Made by a program: the position numbers and the translations under genes | Shown: in pieces, positions 1-9,268 of the stretch | Layout of the letters: each line of letters begins with the position of its first letter | How positions within the stretch are numbered: position 1 is the first letter of the stretch | Assembly: GCF_051903075.1 (NCBI RefSeq) | Contig: NZ_CP182424.1 | Coordinates: 1 to 64,000, forward strand | Length of the DNA stretch: 64,000 nucleotides | Reading direction: 5' to 3' | Source: Embleya sp051903075 | Lineage (GTDB): Bacteria; Actinomycetota; Actinomycetes; Streptomycetales; Streptomycetaceae | Notes under the pieces: model-generated | The model's database searches: none | The model's input: only the letters and a program-made list of their open reading frames with translations | What the model was told of the DNA's origin: nothing

Positions 1-65
1 GGCGCAGAAGTGGTTGAGGAGGGTCGCGAATTGGTGACGCGGCCGTATCGGGTCTCCCGGAGTCT

Positions 66-860
66 GTGGCCAGCACTCGGCAGGCCCACACGCTGGCGGT
101 GAACGAGATGGGTATCGCCTTTGTCGAACACGCGCGCGCGCTGGGGCATGAGTGTGGTCCTTTGGATTGGACCCCGGAAGTGGCTCATCGTATTCGGGAC
201 GGCCAGCGGCGATTCGAGGATGATCACGTGATCTCGGATGCTGTCGTCAATTACGTTCATGTCCATCGTGGTCTGCGAACGATGGTGAACGTGTTCGTGG
301 AGCTGGACCGCGCCACTATGACAGCCACACGGTTGGCTGCGAAGCTGGCTGCGTATGGGCGGCTGTACGAGTACGTGCCGCAACATCCGAATCGGGCGAG
401 GCGTTCCGCCGCGGCGTCGCGGCCTGCATGGCGGTACACGTATCCGGTGTTTCCGCGGTTGTTGGTCGTGCTCGACGCGGAGGAGGACCCGTCCAGCCGT
501 CGCACGGTCGCGGCACGGCTGGCGGCGCGGACTGAGGATCTCTATGCCCTGACGCGCGAGGATCCGCGGCTCGCTCGTCTGTCCGCGACGCTCAACGTTG
601 GGGTGACCACGTTGGCAGAGTTGCGTGAGCGCGGGCCTTTCGCGCCGATCTTCACCCCGCTGTTGCGCGGCTCGCCGGATGATCGACCTGCGGCCACCGA
701 TGTCTTCCTCAGGGCGGACCGTCGTGCAGCGGTCCGTGCGCCCGGGTCGGCGTCGCATGCCCAGGGTCAGGAGTCGGGTGGGCCCGGTTCCGGGGGTCGT
801 GCCGCAGGCGCGTCCAGGCCGCGGCGGTCACTGCGCCCCGATTCCCCGGGGGGTTCGTGA
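66..860 (+). CDS. Replication-relaxation-like protein, C-terminal part
   Basis: The 264-residue product resembles the C-terminal part of actinobacterial plasmid replication-relaxation proteins: a helical segment with HTLAVNEMGIAF and ECGPLDW, a second with FVELDRATM and KLAAYGRLYEY, and the strand YPVFPRLLVVLD. The family acts in plasmid DNA replication or relaxation; its exact biochemistry is not visible here. Full family members carry an N-terminal winged-helix region that is missing. There is an in-frame stop at 15-17, while frame 1 over 1-60 reads through residues like GRELVTRPYRVSR, which look like the missing linker. A frameshift near 55-65, or a break at the window edge, is therefore likely, and the GTG at 66 may not be the true start. 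The last 60 residues are low-complexity Gly/Arg/Ser sequence. Confidence 0.6.
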   Translation: MASTRQAHTLAVNEMGIAFVEHARALGHECGPLDWTPEVAHRIRDGQRRFEDDHVISDAVVNYVHVHRGLRTMVNVFVELDRATMTATRLAAKLAAYGRLYEYVPQHPNRARRSAAASRPAWRYTYPVFPRLLVVLDAEEDPSSRRTVAARLAARTEDLYALTREDPRLARLSATLNVGVTTLAELRERGPFAPIFTPLLRGSPDDRPAATDVFLRADRRAAVRAPGSASHAQGQESGGPGSGGRAAGASRPRRSLRPDSPGGS

Positions 861-945
861 TGGCTGGGCGCGACTGTGCTCTTCGGCGTGGCCGATCGCT
901 GTTCGAAGCCTGGCTCACCACTCATTGCTCGAAAGGGGTGGCATC

Positions 946-2244
946 GTGACGAATGCTGTACTTGAGCACGGGGCGCAGCCGCCGGTTGTCGGTGTTGTCG
1001 AACTGAACGAGGCTCTCCAGCGTTCGGAGCGGCTGCGGCAACGCAGGTTCGAGATGCTGCCGATGCGCGGTTCGGTGTACACGGATATTCAGGGGCGCGG
1101 TCCGGGGCAGAGCACCAGCGCGGAGGGGCTGGCGGATCTGATTTCCTCGATCTCGACGGTCGGTGTGCTGCAGGCTGTCTTGGTCGAGGAGATCGATGGT
1201 CCGGGGGATGTGCCGGAACGACGTCTGGTAGTCGGCGAGCGGCGATATCGCGCCTGCCGGTGGGGGGCAGTCAACCAACCGGACAACCCGCGTTTCGAGA
1301 TGCTGCCCGCGGTGATCTGCCCGGGGCCCATCAGTGCGGAAGAGCGGCGAACATGGCAGCTCGTGGAGAACCTCGCGCGCGAGGATCTTCAGCCCGGAGA
1401 GTTGGCTGCGGCCTTGCTGTTGGAGCGCAGCGCGATCCTGCACTCTCAGTTGGTGGCGGCGCGCATCGAGGTTGTCGCGGACGTCCTGCGCCTTGAGGAT
1501 CCGGCTGCTCGATTCCAGGCGTTGGAGAAGCTCCGGGGATCCGACGCGGACCTGGCCGCCCCGTGGACGTTGGTCCTGCGCCGCTTGGGGTTGCAAATCA
1601 GTTCCCGGCGTGCGCGCGAGCTGGTGGCGGCGTTTCGAACGTTGCCTCGAGAGATTTCCAGCGAGATGGATGAGCACCAAGTCTCGTTGGCGGCCCGGAC
1701 GAACCTTGCGCGTCTGACTCGAGGTCGCCGCGAGGCGGCAAGTGAGTTGTGGCAGGCCGTGCAGCGGCTGGGACGGCCCGACCTGCTGTCTGCGGTCACC
1801 CGGGCCAAGGGCCAAGATCCGGCGTTGACGCCGGACGAGGCAGTGGATGTCGCGCTGTCGGTCCGCCAGGACGCGAACGCCGAGCGAGCGGCCAAGTTGA
1901 CGCGCGATCGCACCGCGTTCGGTGAGATCGAGAACTCCGGTTCCGGGGTGGGGTCGGAGGTAGAGGAGGAGGGCGACCTTGAGCGTGTCGTTGTCGCGCC
2001 CGACGCCGCCGCGGCCTTGGTGTCCAACGCACGTGAGGGTATCGACGTTTCGCCGATCGAGGAGAGCACGCCCGTGGACCCGGACGTGGCCGAAGCCGCG
2101 CTCGCCGGCGTTCGTGCGCTCAACGGGCAGCTCGCCGAGGGTCGGGTCCTGCATCGCTTCGATTCGGGCTCGCTGCGCATGTTGCTCGCCGAACTCACAG
2201 GCCATCTGGATGCAGCCGCTAGTTCCACAGGAGGAACTCGATGA
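946..2244 (+). CDS. ParB/Spo0J-like nuclease-domain protein
   Basis: The 432-residue protein carries a ParB/sulfiredoxin-fold N-terminal domain (about residues 50-160) with the usual order: a segment around ISTVGVLQAVLV, the VVGERRYRACRW box (ParB box II, binding nucleotide in studied members) and LVENLAREDLQPGE, followed by a long helical region. The GTG at 946 is chosen because GAAAGGGG lies a short distance upstream; the frame stays open further 5' but overlaps the preceding gene. It overlaps the next gene by four bases (ATGA). Known relatives load onto parS for partition or act as regulators and nucleases in phages. There is no ParA gene beside it and I saw no GTTTCACGTGAAAC-type parS, so a role other than partition, linked to the downstream genes, is possible. 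Confidence 0.8.
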   Translation: MTNAVLEHGAQPPVVGVVELNEALQRSERLRQRRFEMLPMRGSVYTDIQGRGPGQSTSAEGLADLISSISTVGVLQAVLVEEIDGPGDVPERRLVVGERRYRACRWGAVNQPDNPRFEMLPAVICPGPISAEERRTWQLVENLAREDLQPGELAAALLLERSAILHSQLVAARIEVVADVLRLEDPAARFQALEKLRGSDADLAAPWTLVLRRLGLQISSRRARELVAAFRTLPREISSEMDEHQVSLAARTNLARLTRGRREAASELWQAVQRLGRPDLLSAVTRAKGQDPALTPDEAVDVALSVRQDANAERAAKLTRDRTAFGEIENSGSGVGSEVEEEGDLERVVVAPDAAAALVSNAREGIDVSPIEESTPVDPDVAEAALAGVRALNGQLAEGRVLHRFDSGSLRMLLAELTGHLDAAASSTGGTR

Positions 2245-3392
2245 ACGTCTCCCTGCCGATGCCGCGCCTAGGGCCGCCGTCGCCTGTTCCGGCTGCCGGA
2301 TGCGACTGTTCGGTGTGTCCGTTCTTCATCGATAACCCGGCGGCCGTCGAACCGGTGTGTTCGGGGAGCACGTCCACCTGTGAGTACTGCACCTGCGCGC
2401 GAGGAGAAGATCCGCGGAAGGGTCATCTCTCCGCCGACGCGTGCAGTCGCTGCCCGATCCGGTGCGGGTCGCGGCCCGACATCGGCGCGTGGATGGACGA
2501 CATCGGTGGCACGGTTCGTTTCACCGATTTGAAGGTGCCCGGCACACTGCCTACGTTGCCGCGGTACATCCCGCAGGTCGATGGTCACGACGTGGCCGGG
2601 ATGGACGCTCAGCTGCAGTGGCCGGCCTACGCAATCGGCCTGCGTCGCGTCGTCAGCCCCAGCACGCACAAGGTCTACCCGCGGTTTCACGGGAAGACTG
2701 CACGCCAAGCGCTGGGACTGCGACCGGAGCAGAAGGCCATCCTCGTCGGGTACGCGGAGGACCCGCTCGTCGAGGGCTTTTGGACGCGCCGCAAGGCGGA
2801 TCGCCTGGGCGAGACACTGGCTGCGCAGGAGTGGGACCTGGTCCTTACGCCGAACACCAGCATGTACTTCAACCAACCGCGCGCCGAGCACCTGATCAAC
2901 ATGCGCCGCAATCTGATGTTCGCTGCGGAGTTGGCCGCAGCGGGCGTCACGGCGGCCCCCTGCGTCTACTGGTTGCGCCTGGAGGATCTGGACCGCTACA
3001 TCGACTGGATCTATGCCGCTACGGTGGCGCCACCCGCGCTCGCGGTGAACCTGCAGACGTTTCGCACGGACGACGACTGGCAGGAGATGGCGCTCCCTGG
3101 CTTGGCCTACCTGGCGGCAACGTTGCCCGAAGATGTGCCGATGGTCTTGACGGGGTCGAGTCGAGCGGACCGAATTGTGACGCTGCAGGCGCTGTTCCCG
3201 GGTCGCCTGTACCTGGTCAGTCAAAACGCGCTCCAATATGCGCGCCACGGCGCGGTCATGACGGAGAACGGTCGCGTCGACACCCAGGCCCGGACCGAAG
3301 ACCTCTTCACCGCCAACGTCCGCTACTACGCGCGGCTGGCCGAGGGCTCGGCCGCACCCACCGACGTCGGCGGTCACTGTGGGCTCGGGTAG
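2241..3392 (+). CDS. DUF4417-like protein
   Basis: The 383-residue product begins with a cysteine-rich segment (CDCSVCPF, CEYCTCARG, CSRCPIRCG within the first 75 residues), which could bind a metal ion. The rest resembles the DUF4417 family found in phages and mobile elements: YPRFHGK, a YAEDPLVEGFWTRR box, the LTPNTSMYFNQPRAEHL stretch and CVYWLRLEDLDRYIDW, suggesting an alpha/beta barrel-like fold. No enzymatic function is established for that family. The start overlaps the parB-like stop (ATGA), so the two are translationally coupled. Its own end overlaps the first amidoligase start by 14 bases, so it belongs to the same operon and probably the same pathway. Assignment to DUF4417 is by recalled motif pattern. 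Confidence 0.6.
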   Translation: MNVSLPMPRLGPPSPVPAAGCDCSVCPFFIDNPAAVEPVCSGSTSTCEYCTCARGEDPRKGHLSADACSRCPIRCGSRPDIGAWMDDIGGTVRFTDLKVPGTLPTLPRYIPQVDGHDVAGMDAQLQWPAYAIGLRRVVSPSTHKVYPRFHGKTARQALGLRPEQKAILVGYAEDPLVEGFWTRRKADRLGETLAAQEWDLVLTPNTSMYFNQPRAEHLINMRRNLMFAAELAAAGVTAAPCVYWLRLEDLDRYIDWIYAATVAPPALAVNLQTFRTDDDWQEMALPGLAYLAATLPEDVPMVLTGSSRADRIVTLQALFPGRLYLVSQNALQYARHGAVMTENGRVDTQARTEDLFTANVRYYARLAEGSAAPTDVGGHCGLG

Positions 3393-4983
3393 CCGCATCG
3401 CCCATCAGACCCACAGTGTCCACACCACTCTGGAGGACCCGTCCGCCGGTGGTGTTCCTCTGGATCCGGACGCAGCACGGAATGCCGCTGTCCTACGCAT
3501 TCGGGAGATCATGGATGAGTCGGCGCACCGGGGCATGAGCCCCGAGGAGGCGGCCGAATATTTCCGACTGAACGAGTGGTTGGGACGCGACCTGCAATCT
3601 GGGGGGGATTCTGCCGCGGGACTTGAGAATGGTCCCGGGCTGGAAGGGGCTCCGCGAACAGCCCGTGCCGTGCAGGAGGAGCTGTTCGCGCGAATACTCC
3701 TTACCGGGACACGGGTGCGCGACGGCGAGGCGGCCGACAGCGACGTCGAAACACTTCAGCGACTCCGTGACGAGCTGAGCGCGAGTTTCGGCACGGAGCA
3801 TCCGGCCGAAGACCCGAACGTCCAACGCGCCGCTGTGCGGGATGTACTTGACGAAACTCTCGCCGAACACAACACGGCGCGAACGCTCCAGATCCAGGCA
3901 AGTGATCGATGGCCCGGCGCCACAGCTAACCCCAGCTACGAAAACGACCCCCGCCTGTTCGAGCAGGCCTTCCAAGCAGCCCGGGAACGGGCCGAGTCTG
4001 GCGAGCCCATGGTTCCCTACATGTTGGAAAACGCGACTGGCGGTCTTGGTGCACGTAACGGTGGTCGCGGGTTCGGTTTGGAGCTCGAGTTCGACGTCAA
4101 ACGCGGCAGGCATACGGGAGGCTATGAAGCCTGCAGGGCCATCGCCCGAGATCTCTACGAGGCTGGCTTGTCGAGCGACGAATACGTGCACGAGTATCAC
4201 GCGTCGGCGGAAGAAGGTTACAGCGATACTCCGAATGGCTGGCGTCTGGAAGAGGACTGCACGGTGGATGGTGAGCTCGTCTCGCCAATCCTCTACGACG
4301 AGCCCAGCACCTGGCGCAACCTGGCAACGGTCTGCGAAATCATCAGGTCGCACGGCGGAACCGCGAGCGTCAGAACGGGCGGCCACGTTCACGTCGGAAT
4401 GCACGACTACGACCACGACACCGAGAACCACCACCGGCTGATGTCCATGTATTCCGCCTACGAGGATGTGCTGTTCAGGCTCGCGCAGAACCCTGCGGCG
4501 TTCGGGCGCATGCATCGAGGAATCGATTGGTGCAGGCCAAACTACGTACCTGACATCGCATACAACGATTTTTGGGACATGCACCAGGGTGCGTCACACG
4601 GGAACGCCGTCAATCTCAGCGGCGCGACCGGGTGGTCCGGTGACCATGCGGAATTCCGCTTGTGGGACGGATCGTTGGAGCCCGGTGTCATCCAGACTCA
4701 AATCAACCTTTCACTCGGCCTCACGGCGGCCTCCGTACGCGACTCCGGCAGTGCAGGTCTGATTGCTGGCGGCGACCGCATGGCTCTCGGTGAACGTCGA
4801 CGTCACCTGCTCGGCCGGGGTCTGTCCGAACAGCGGCTGACCGGATCCGCATGGAACGAGAACACGCGAATGTTTCGGCGGCTCATGGACGACGTGTTTC
4901 CCGGGTTGCAATACAAAGACCAAGCCACGGCACTGTTCGCCGCTACGAGCTGGCAGGACACGAGATGGAGCGATGATGAATAG
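3379..4983 (+). CDS. Amidoligase-family protein 1
   Basis: The 534-residue protein belongs to the glutamine-synthetase-fold amidoligases (Amidoligase_2), which are predicted to join a carboxylate and an amine with ATP. Signature elements: GLGARNGGRGFGLELEFD near residues 225-240 (metal/ATP-site Glu residues), WRLEEDCTVDGELVSPILYD, GGHVHVG near 334-340, and HAEFRLWDGSLEPGVIQ. The first residues are GSGSRIAHQTH, a segment shared by all four paralogues. The GTG at 3379 is chosen because it gives exactly that shared N-terminus and overlaps the upstream gene. A helical region precedes the catalytic domain. It is most like paralogue 2. The substrate is not known; glutamate, a peptide or a cell-wall peptide are options suggested by the nearby amidotransferase and cyclotransferases. 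Confidence 0.85.
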   Translation: MGSGSRIAHQTHSVHTTLEDPSAGGVPLDPDAARNAAVLRIREIMDESAHRGMSPEEAAEYFRLNEWLGRDLQSGGDSAAGLENGPGLEGAPRTARAVQEELFARILLTGTRVRDGEAADSDVETLQRLRDELSASFGTEHPAEDPNVQRAAVRDVLDETLAEHNTARTLQIQASDRWPGATANPSYENDPRLFEQAFQAARERAESGEPMVPYMLENATGGLGARNGGRGFGLELEFDVKRGRHTGGYEACRAIARDLYEAGLSSDEYVHEYHASAEEGYSDTPNGWRLEEDCTVDGELVSPILYDEPSTWRNLATVCEIIRSHGGTASVRTGGHVHVGMHDYDHDTENHHRLMSMYSAYEDVLFRLAQNPAAFGRMHRGIDWCRPNYVPDIAYNDFWDMHQGASHGNAVNLSGATGWSGDHAEFRLWDGSLEPGVIQTQINLSLGLTAASVRDSGSAGLIAGGDRMALGERRRHLLGRGLSEQRLTGSAWNENTRMFRRLMDDVFPGLQYKDQATALFAATSWQDTRWSDDE

Positions 4984-5291
4984 GCGAGAGGGTTGGCCAT
5001 ACGCGGCCGGGATCGCGGATTGCAGAATACGACGCATCGCGATGTTCGTCGCTGCATGCACCGGCAACGGCGGTGAGGGGGAGCCATGGCGGGTTTCCGC
5101 CCGCAGTCTCTCAGTGGAGCCGATACCTGCGCCGCACGGCGAGCGCGGTTTCGGGCCGCACTCGCCGGCTTCAGATCCGCCACTCGAGCAGCAAGCACCA
5201 AGACAGGGCGCCCGGAGGGCCGGCAAGCCCATCGACGAGTTTCGTCTCGATCGCGCCTCCTGCCCTGGATACGTCTACCTCGGGAGTGACC
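4984..5291. other. Spacer between amidoligases 1 and 2
   Basis: No supported gene. The frame of amidoligase 2 stays open back to about 5073, but the extra residues are low-complexity, have no counterpart in the other paralogues and precede the shared GSGSRIAHQTH start. Confidence 0.5.
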
Positions 5292-6785
5292 GTGGGATCC
5301 GGTAGCCGTATCGCTCATCAGACTCATGGCATCCAAATCAGCCACGACGTTTCGTCGGACCTCGGTGACGATCACCACGAACCGATCACGGATGTCCTGA
5401 TCACGCCGCCGACTGTCCTGAACTCCCTCGCAGGGAACAGTGAGGCTGTTCCGGGGACGGACGCGGACCAGGGGAGCCGGTCGAGCGTGCCCGGCGGAGT
5501 GCAGGAGGAACTCCTCGGGCGTGTGCTTCGCGCCGGACAGCGCGTGCATGCCGGCGAGGCCACAGACGACGAAGTCGCAACGTTCCATCGACTGCGGGAG
5601 GAACTGAGCACGAGCTTCGGCGACGAACACCGTGCCGAAGACCCGACCGTCCAACGCGTCGCCGCGCAGGCAGTGCTCGACGAGACGCTCGCCGAACACA
5701 ACTCCGCACAAACGCTGCAGGTCCAAGCTCGTGACCGCTGGCCCGGCACCGCCAACCCCAGCTACGAGGAGGATTTCGACGCGTTCCAGCGGGCATTCCG
5801 TGCAGCGCGAGATCGGGCCACCCGCGGTGAAGAGATGATTCCGTACCTGTTGGAGGACGCTACGGGCGGGCTCGGAGCTCGTGAGGGCGGCCGCGGATTC
5901 GGCCTGGAGCTCGAATTCGATGCAGGGCCCTTCAGCACCCTGGGATCTTCCGGCGTCCGCCAGGCAATCGCCCGGGACCTGTACGCAGCAGGGTTGACAA
6001 GGGACAACCGAGTGTACGGCTACCACGCTTCGCAGGACCGCGGATACACCGACGCGCGAAACGGTTGGCGTCTGGAGACGGACTGCACCGTCGACGGCGA
6101 ATTGGTCTCCCCGATCCTGTACGACGAACCGGAGACTTGGCGAAGCCTCGCGACAGTGTGCGAGATCATCAAGTCTCATGGAGGTGTCGCAAGCATGCGC
6201 ACCGGTGGGCACATTCATGTGGGCATGCACGACTATGACCACGACACCGCGAACCATCACCGGCTCATGTCGACTTTCGCGGCCCATGAGGACCTGCTCT
6301 ACCGCTTGGCACAGAATCCTGACTCACCGGATAGTCGCCATCGAGGACGGCAGTGGTGCCTTCCCAACAGAGTGCCTTCCGACGGGTACGGTATCGGCAA
6401 CGATTTGTGGCCCGTGCGCACTTCAGCTCGTCATGGGCACGCGATCAACCTCAGCTCCGCGCAGGGGACGGAAAGCGATCACGCCGAGTTTCGCCTCTGG
6501 GATGGCTCACTGAATCCGGGCGTGATCCAGGCTCAGGTCAATCTCTCTCTGGGTATAACCGCGGCCGCCGTACGCGGCGCGCAAGCTGCGTCTGGGGAGC
6601 GGTGGCCGTTGGGAAGCAACCGGCGGATTCTGGAGGACAACAACTTGCTGGGGCGGCGGCTGCGCGGCGAGTGGTGGCGGGACACCACACTCAACTTCAG
6701 GCAGCTCGTTGACGGCGTGTTCGACCGCGCACAGCACAAGGAGCAGGCTACGGCGTTGTTCGCGGCGACGCGTTGGCAGCGGTGA
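5292..6785 (+). CDS. Amidoligase-family protein 2
   Basis: This 497-residue paralogue of the gene at 3379 has the same N-terminal GSGSRIAHQTH, a helical middle (VLDETLAEHNSAQTLQVQARDRWPG) and the amidoligase core GLGAREGGRGFGLELEFD (about residue 200), DCTVDGELVSPILYDEPETW and GGHIHVG (about residue 305, with Ile where the others have Val), then HAEFRLWDGSLNPGVIQ. The C-terminal tail QATALFAATRWQ is shared by all four. The GTG at 5292 is preferred over upstream starts because it reproduces the shared N-terminus; the upstream spacing is not a classic ribosome site, so initiation may depend on read-through from paralogue 1. All core acidic and histidine positions seen in paralogue 1 are kept, so it is probably active. 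Confidence 0.83.
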   Translation: MGSGSRIAHQTHGIQISHDVSSDLGDDHHEPITDVLITPPTVLNSLAGNSEAVPGTDADQGSRSSVPGGVQEELLGRVLRAGQRVHAGEATDDEVATFHRLREELSTSFGDEHRAEDPTVQRVAAQAVLDETLAEHNSAQTLQVQARDRWPGTANPSYEEDFDAFQRAFRAARDRATRGEEMIPYLLEDATGGLGAREGGRGFGLELEFDAGPFSTLGSSGVRQAIARDLYAAGLTRDNRVYGYHASQDRGYTDARNGWRLETDCTVDGELVSPILYDEPETWRSLATVCEIIKSHGGVASMRTGGHIHVGMHDYDHDTANHHRLMSTFAAHEDLLYRLAQNPDSPDSRHRGRQWCLPNRVPSDGYGIGNDLWPVRTSARHGHAINLSSAQGTESDHAEFRLWDGSLNPGVIQAQVNLSLGITAAAVRGAQAASGERWPLGSNRRILEDNNLLGRRLRGEWWRDTTLNFRQLVDGVFDRAQHKEQATALFAATRWQR

Positions 6786-7002
6786 TGCGCCGATGGAGGG
6801 TGAGCGTGTCGTTCGCTGCTGACCCTGCCGCCCGGATGGATGACCAAGCGACTCGCCGCTTCAGTTCGCTCCACCCGGGGCGCTCGTCCGTAGTCCTGGC
6901 CCATCCACCAGGCGGGCTTGGTCGAGGCCGATTTCCCCGTGACTTCGCTGCTGGCGTCGTCGCAAGGGGCGCCCTATCCGTCACCACCACACAGGAGGTC
7001 CG

Positions 7003-8631
7003 ATGGGATCGGGCACACGCATCGCCCACCAGCACCACGCGGTAGCGCCGAGCAACCCTGGAGAGGCTGACGCTTCGGCAGAGAGCAATACGCCAGCCTC
7101 CGAACTGCCGGAACGCGGGTGGATTCGCCTCGGTTTCCCCGAGGCCAACAACGCGGGCTTCTACTACCGGGTCGTGGAGGATGACCATGCGTCCATAACG
7201 CTTCCCCGACCCTTGCGTTTCGTGGCGGACACCGTTACCGACGAGCAGGACGCGCTCTGCGAAATCAGGGCTGAAGTACCGGATGAAACCCTTGACTGGG
7301 TCAGCGTGGGGGGCGAGGTACGAATCTCAAGCGGACCCCACGGAGCGCTGCTCGTGGACGCCGGAGGCCTTCGCTGCGAGGAGGGGTCGGGTCACGACGA
7401 AGAACCTCTGGTCAACGGCCGGTGCCGCCACGAGACCGCAGTCGAAAGCGCGCTTCAAGACCAGCTGGACGCCATGATGCCGACCACCGCCCAACGGCTG
7501 GCGAGCCAGACTGTCCTGGACGAGGTCACGGTCGAGCACGCCGCGTCGGTCGCTACCCAGGAACGAGCGCGCGTCGAACACGCCGGTCGACTGGCCGTCG
7601 CTGTTTCGTACACCAACGATTTCGACGCCTTCCAAACGGCATACGACCAGGCGAGGCAACGACAGGCCACCGGGTTGACGCCGGTGCCGTTTCTCACGGA
7701 GAACGCGACAGGGGGCCTCGGGGCGCGGGAAGGAGGCCGGGCGTTCGGCGTGGAGATCGAATTCGACTTCCCCACCGCCATGAGTGGAACCGCGCAGGCT
7801 GAGGCGAGGTTGGCCATCGCCCGGGATCTTCACACGGCGGGGATTGCGGCCGACGCTCGCCTTTACGGGTGGCACGCGTCGGCGAGGAGCGGCTACACGG
7901 ATGCCGCGAACGCGTGGCGGTTGGAGTCCGACGCCACAGTCGCCGGAGAGATCGTCTCTCCGATTCTGTACGACGAGCCTCAGACCTGGGCCAACCTTGC
8001 GGCCGTCTGCGCAATCGTACGGTCGCACGGGGCCGTGGCCAGTGCCCGGACCGGGGGCCATGTACACGTCGCGGTCCCTGACTTCGACCACACCGTCGGC
8101 AACCACAACCGACTGATCGAGACCGTCGGAGCCTATGAGGACGTCATCTACCGCTTGGCCCAGAATCCGGCTAGTAGCAGACATCGCGGGCTCGAATGGT
8201 GCCACCCCAACCGGATTCCAAGTTCGCCGTATACATCGGTCGGGTCAGTGCGCGAAAACAACAACAGTCACCACGTCGGACTGAACTTCCAATCCGTCAC
8301 CGGCCGCGGCAGCGACCACGCCGAGTTCCGCATGTGGGACGGATCTCTGGACCCCGGCGTCATCCAGGCCCAGGTCAACCTCTCCCTCGGCCTCGCCAAC
8401 ACCGCCCTGCGCGAAGCCGGAACCTCGGCACCTCTCGTGCGCGCACCCGTCGGTAGCCAGCGCGCCGCGCTGGCGCGGGAAGGACTTCTGGGCCGACGTC
8501 TCAGCGGCGACCGTTGGCGGGAGTCGACTGCGTCCTTTCGCAGCCTGGCCGATCGCATCTTTTCCCGCGGGGAGAACAGGGCGCAGGCAGCGGCCTTGTT
8601 CGCCGCGACGCGATGGCACGCAGGGCGCTAG
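7003..8631 (+). CDS. Amidoligase-family protein 3
   Basis: The 542-residue third paralogue starts with GSGTRIAHQHH after a strong AGGAGG site. Unlike paralogues 1 and 2 it has an added strand-rich region (about residues 35-130: GWIRLGFPE, VTDEQDALCEIR, GGEVRISSGPHGALLVDAGGLRC) before the helical linker. The catalytic region has GLGAREGGRAFGVEIEFDF (about residue 248), DATVAGEIVSPILYDEPQTW and GGHVHVA (about residue 351; the last position is Ala instead of Gly), then HAEFRMWDGSLDPGVIQ. It is closest to paralogue 4, and positions 8293-8420 are almost identical in DNA to 10546-10673, unlike the flanks. Function as for the family: ATP-dependent amide-bond formation on an unknown acceptor. Confidence 0.83.
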   Translation: MGSGTRIAHQHHAVAPSNPGEADASAESNTPASELPERGWIRLGFPEANNAGFYYRVVEDDHASITLPRPLRFVADTVTDEQDALCEIRAEVPDETLDWVSVGGEVRISSGPHGALLVDAGGLRCEEGSGHDEEPLVNGRCRHETAVESALQDQLDAMMPTTAQRLASQTVLDEVTVEHAASVATQERARVEHAGRLAVAVSYTNDFDAFQTAYDQARQRQATGLTPVPFLTENATGGLGAREGGRAFGVEIEFDFPTAMSGTAQAEARLAIARDLHTAGIAADARLYGWHASARSGYTDAANAWRLESDATVAGEIVSPILYDEPQTWANLAAVCAIVRSHGAVASARTGGHVHVAVPDFDHTVGNHNRLIETVGAYEDVIYRLAQNPASSRHRGLEWCHPNRIPSSPYTSVGSVRENNNSHHVGLNFQSVTGRGSDHAEFRMWDGSLDPGVIQAQVNLSLGLANTALREAGTSAPLVRAPVGSQRAALAREGLLGRRLSGDRWRESTASFRSLADRIFSRGENRAQAAALFAATRWHAGR

Positions 8632-8719
8632 AGACGTTGGCAGCGCCTCGTCGTGCCCCAGGGACCATCCGGTGTCCGTCGCAGTGTGACAGCAATAACC
8701 CATCCATCAAGGAGTACTC

Positions 8720-9268
8720 GTGACAGCCATCCGTGTTCGTAATGTCTCGTCCGCCGTTGAGCCGGCCGCACCGCCTGTGAAGGACGACGGGACGCCGTAT
8801 CGGTTCGAGTTGATTCACGACGGAGGACGTGAACGCGCCTACGCCGACACCGTGTCCGACCTGCTCGATGTGATCATCCCGAACTACTCGACTCTCACCA
8901 GCCCAAAGGAGCGGGCCGCAGCCCGTATCCGCCTGGCCCTTCGGCTGCAGGTCCACCTCCAGGCCGGCCTAGCCGCGGTCCCCGAACTCGACCAGTGCAC
9001 CGAGCAGCAGCGTTCAATCCTGCTGGCGAGTCGCGAGACGCCCCCCACCGTCACACATTGGGACGCACCCGTGCCGCTCGTCCTCGTCACGTCCTTCTAC
9101 CGGCCCGCAGGCCGTCTTCCCCGGCCTCAAGGCCCCGACCGGGGACTGATCTGGATCGACCCGGGCGACGACTGGAATCTCCTCCTGTCCTTGCACTCCG
9201 CCGGCGTCATCGTTCTCAGTGCCCGGGCCGGCGCCTTCCCCACGCCGAACGCCACCGAGGAGAGTTGA
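8720..9268 (+). CDS. Unknown protein between amidoligases 3 and 4
   Basis: I do not recognise this 182-residue product. It starts at GTG 8720 after AAGGAG and its stop overlaps the start of amidoligase 4 (TGATG), so the pair is translationally coupled. The sequence has a compact N-terminal part (DGTPYRFELIHDGGRERAYA, a likely strand pair), a helical middle rich in Arg/Leu (AAARIRLALRLQVHLQAG) and a C-terminal strand region (VPLVLVTSFYRP, RGLIWIDPGDDWNLLLSLHSAGVI) separated by a conserved-looking Gly/Pro loop. There is no signal peptide or membrane segment. The operon position suggests an accessory or substrate-binding role with paralogue 4. Confidence 0.7.
   Translation: MTAIRVRNVSSAVEPAAPPVKDDGTPYRFELIHDGGRERAYADTVSDLLDVIIPNYSTLTSPKERAAARIRLALRLQVHLQAGLAAVPELDQCTEQQRSILLASRETPPTVTHWDAPVPLVLVTSFYRPAGRLPRPQGPDRGLIWIDPGDDWNLLLSLHSAGVIVLSARAGAFPTPNATEES

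Noticed and set aside
922..2205. Minus-strand frame opposite the ParB-like gene
   Set aside because: No motif or ribosome site; ParB boxes are clear on the plus strand.
8660..8719. Extra copy of the TGTCAC element upstream of 8720 (minus strand TGTCACACTG)
   Set aside because: The left half fits partly, but the ACACCTCTAT half is absent at the right spacing and no minus-strand gene follows.
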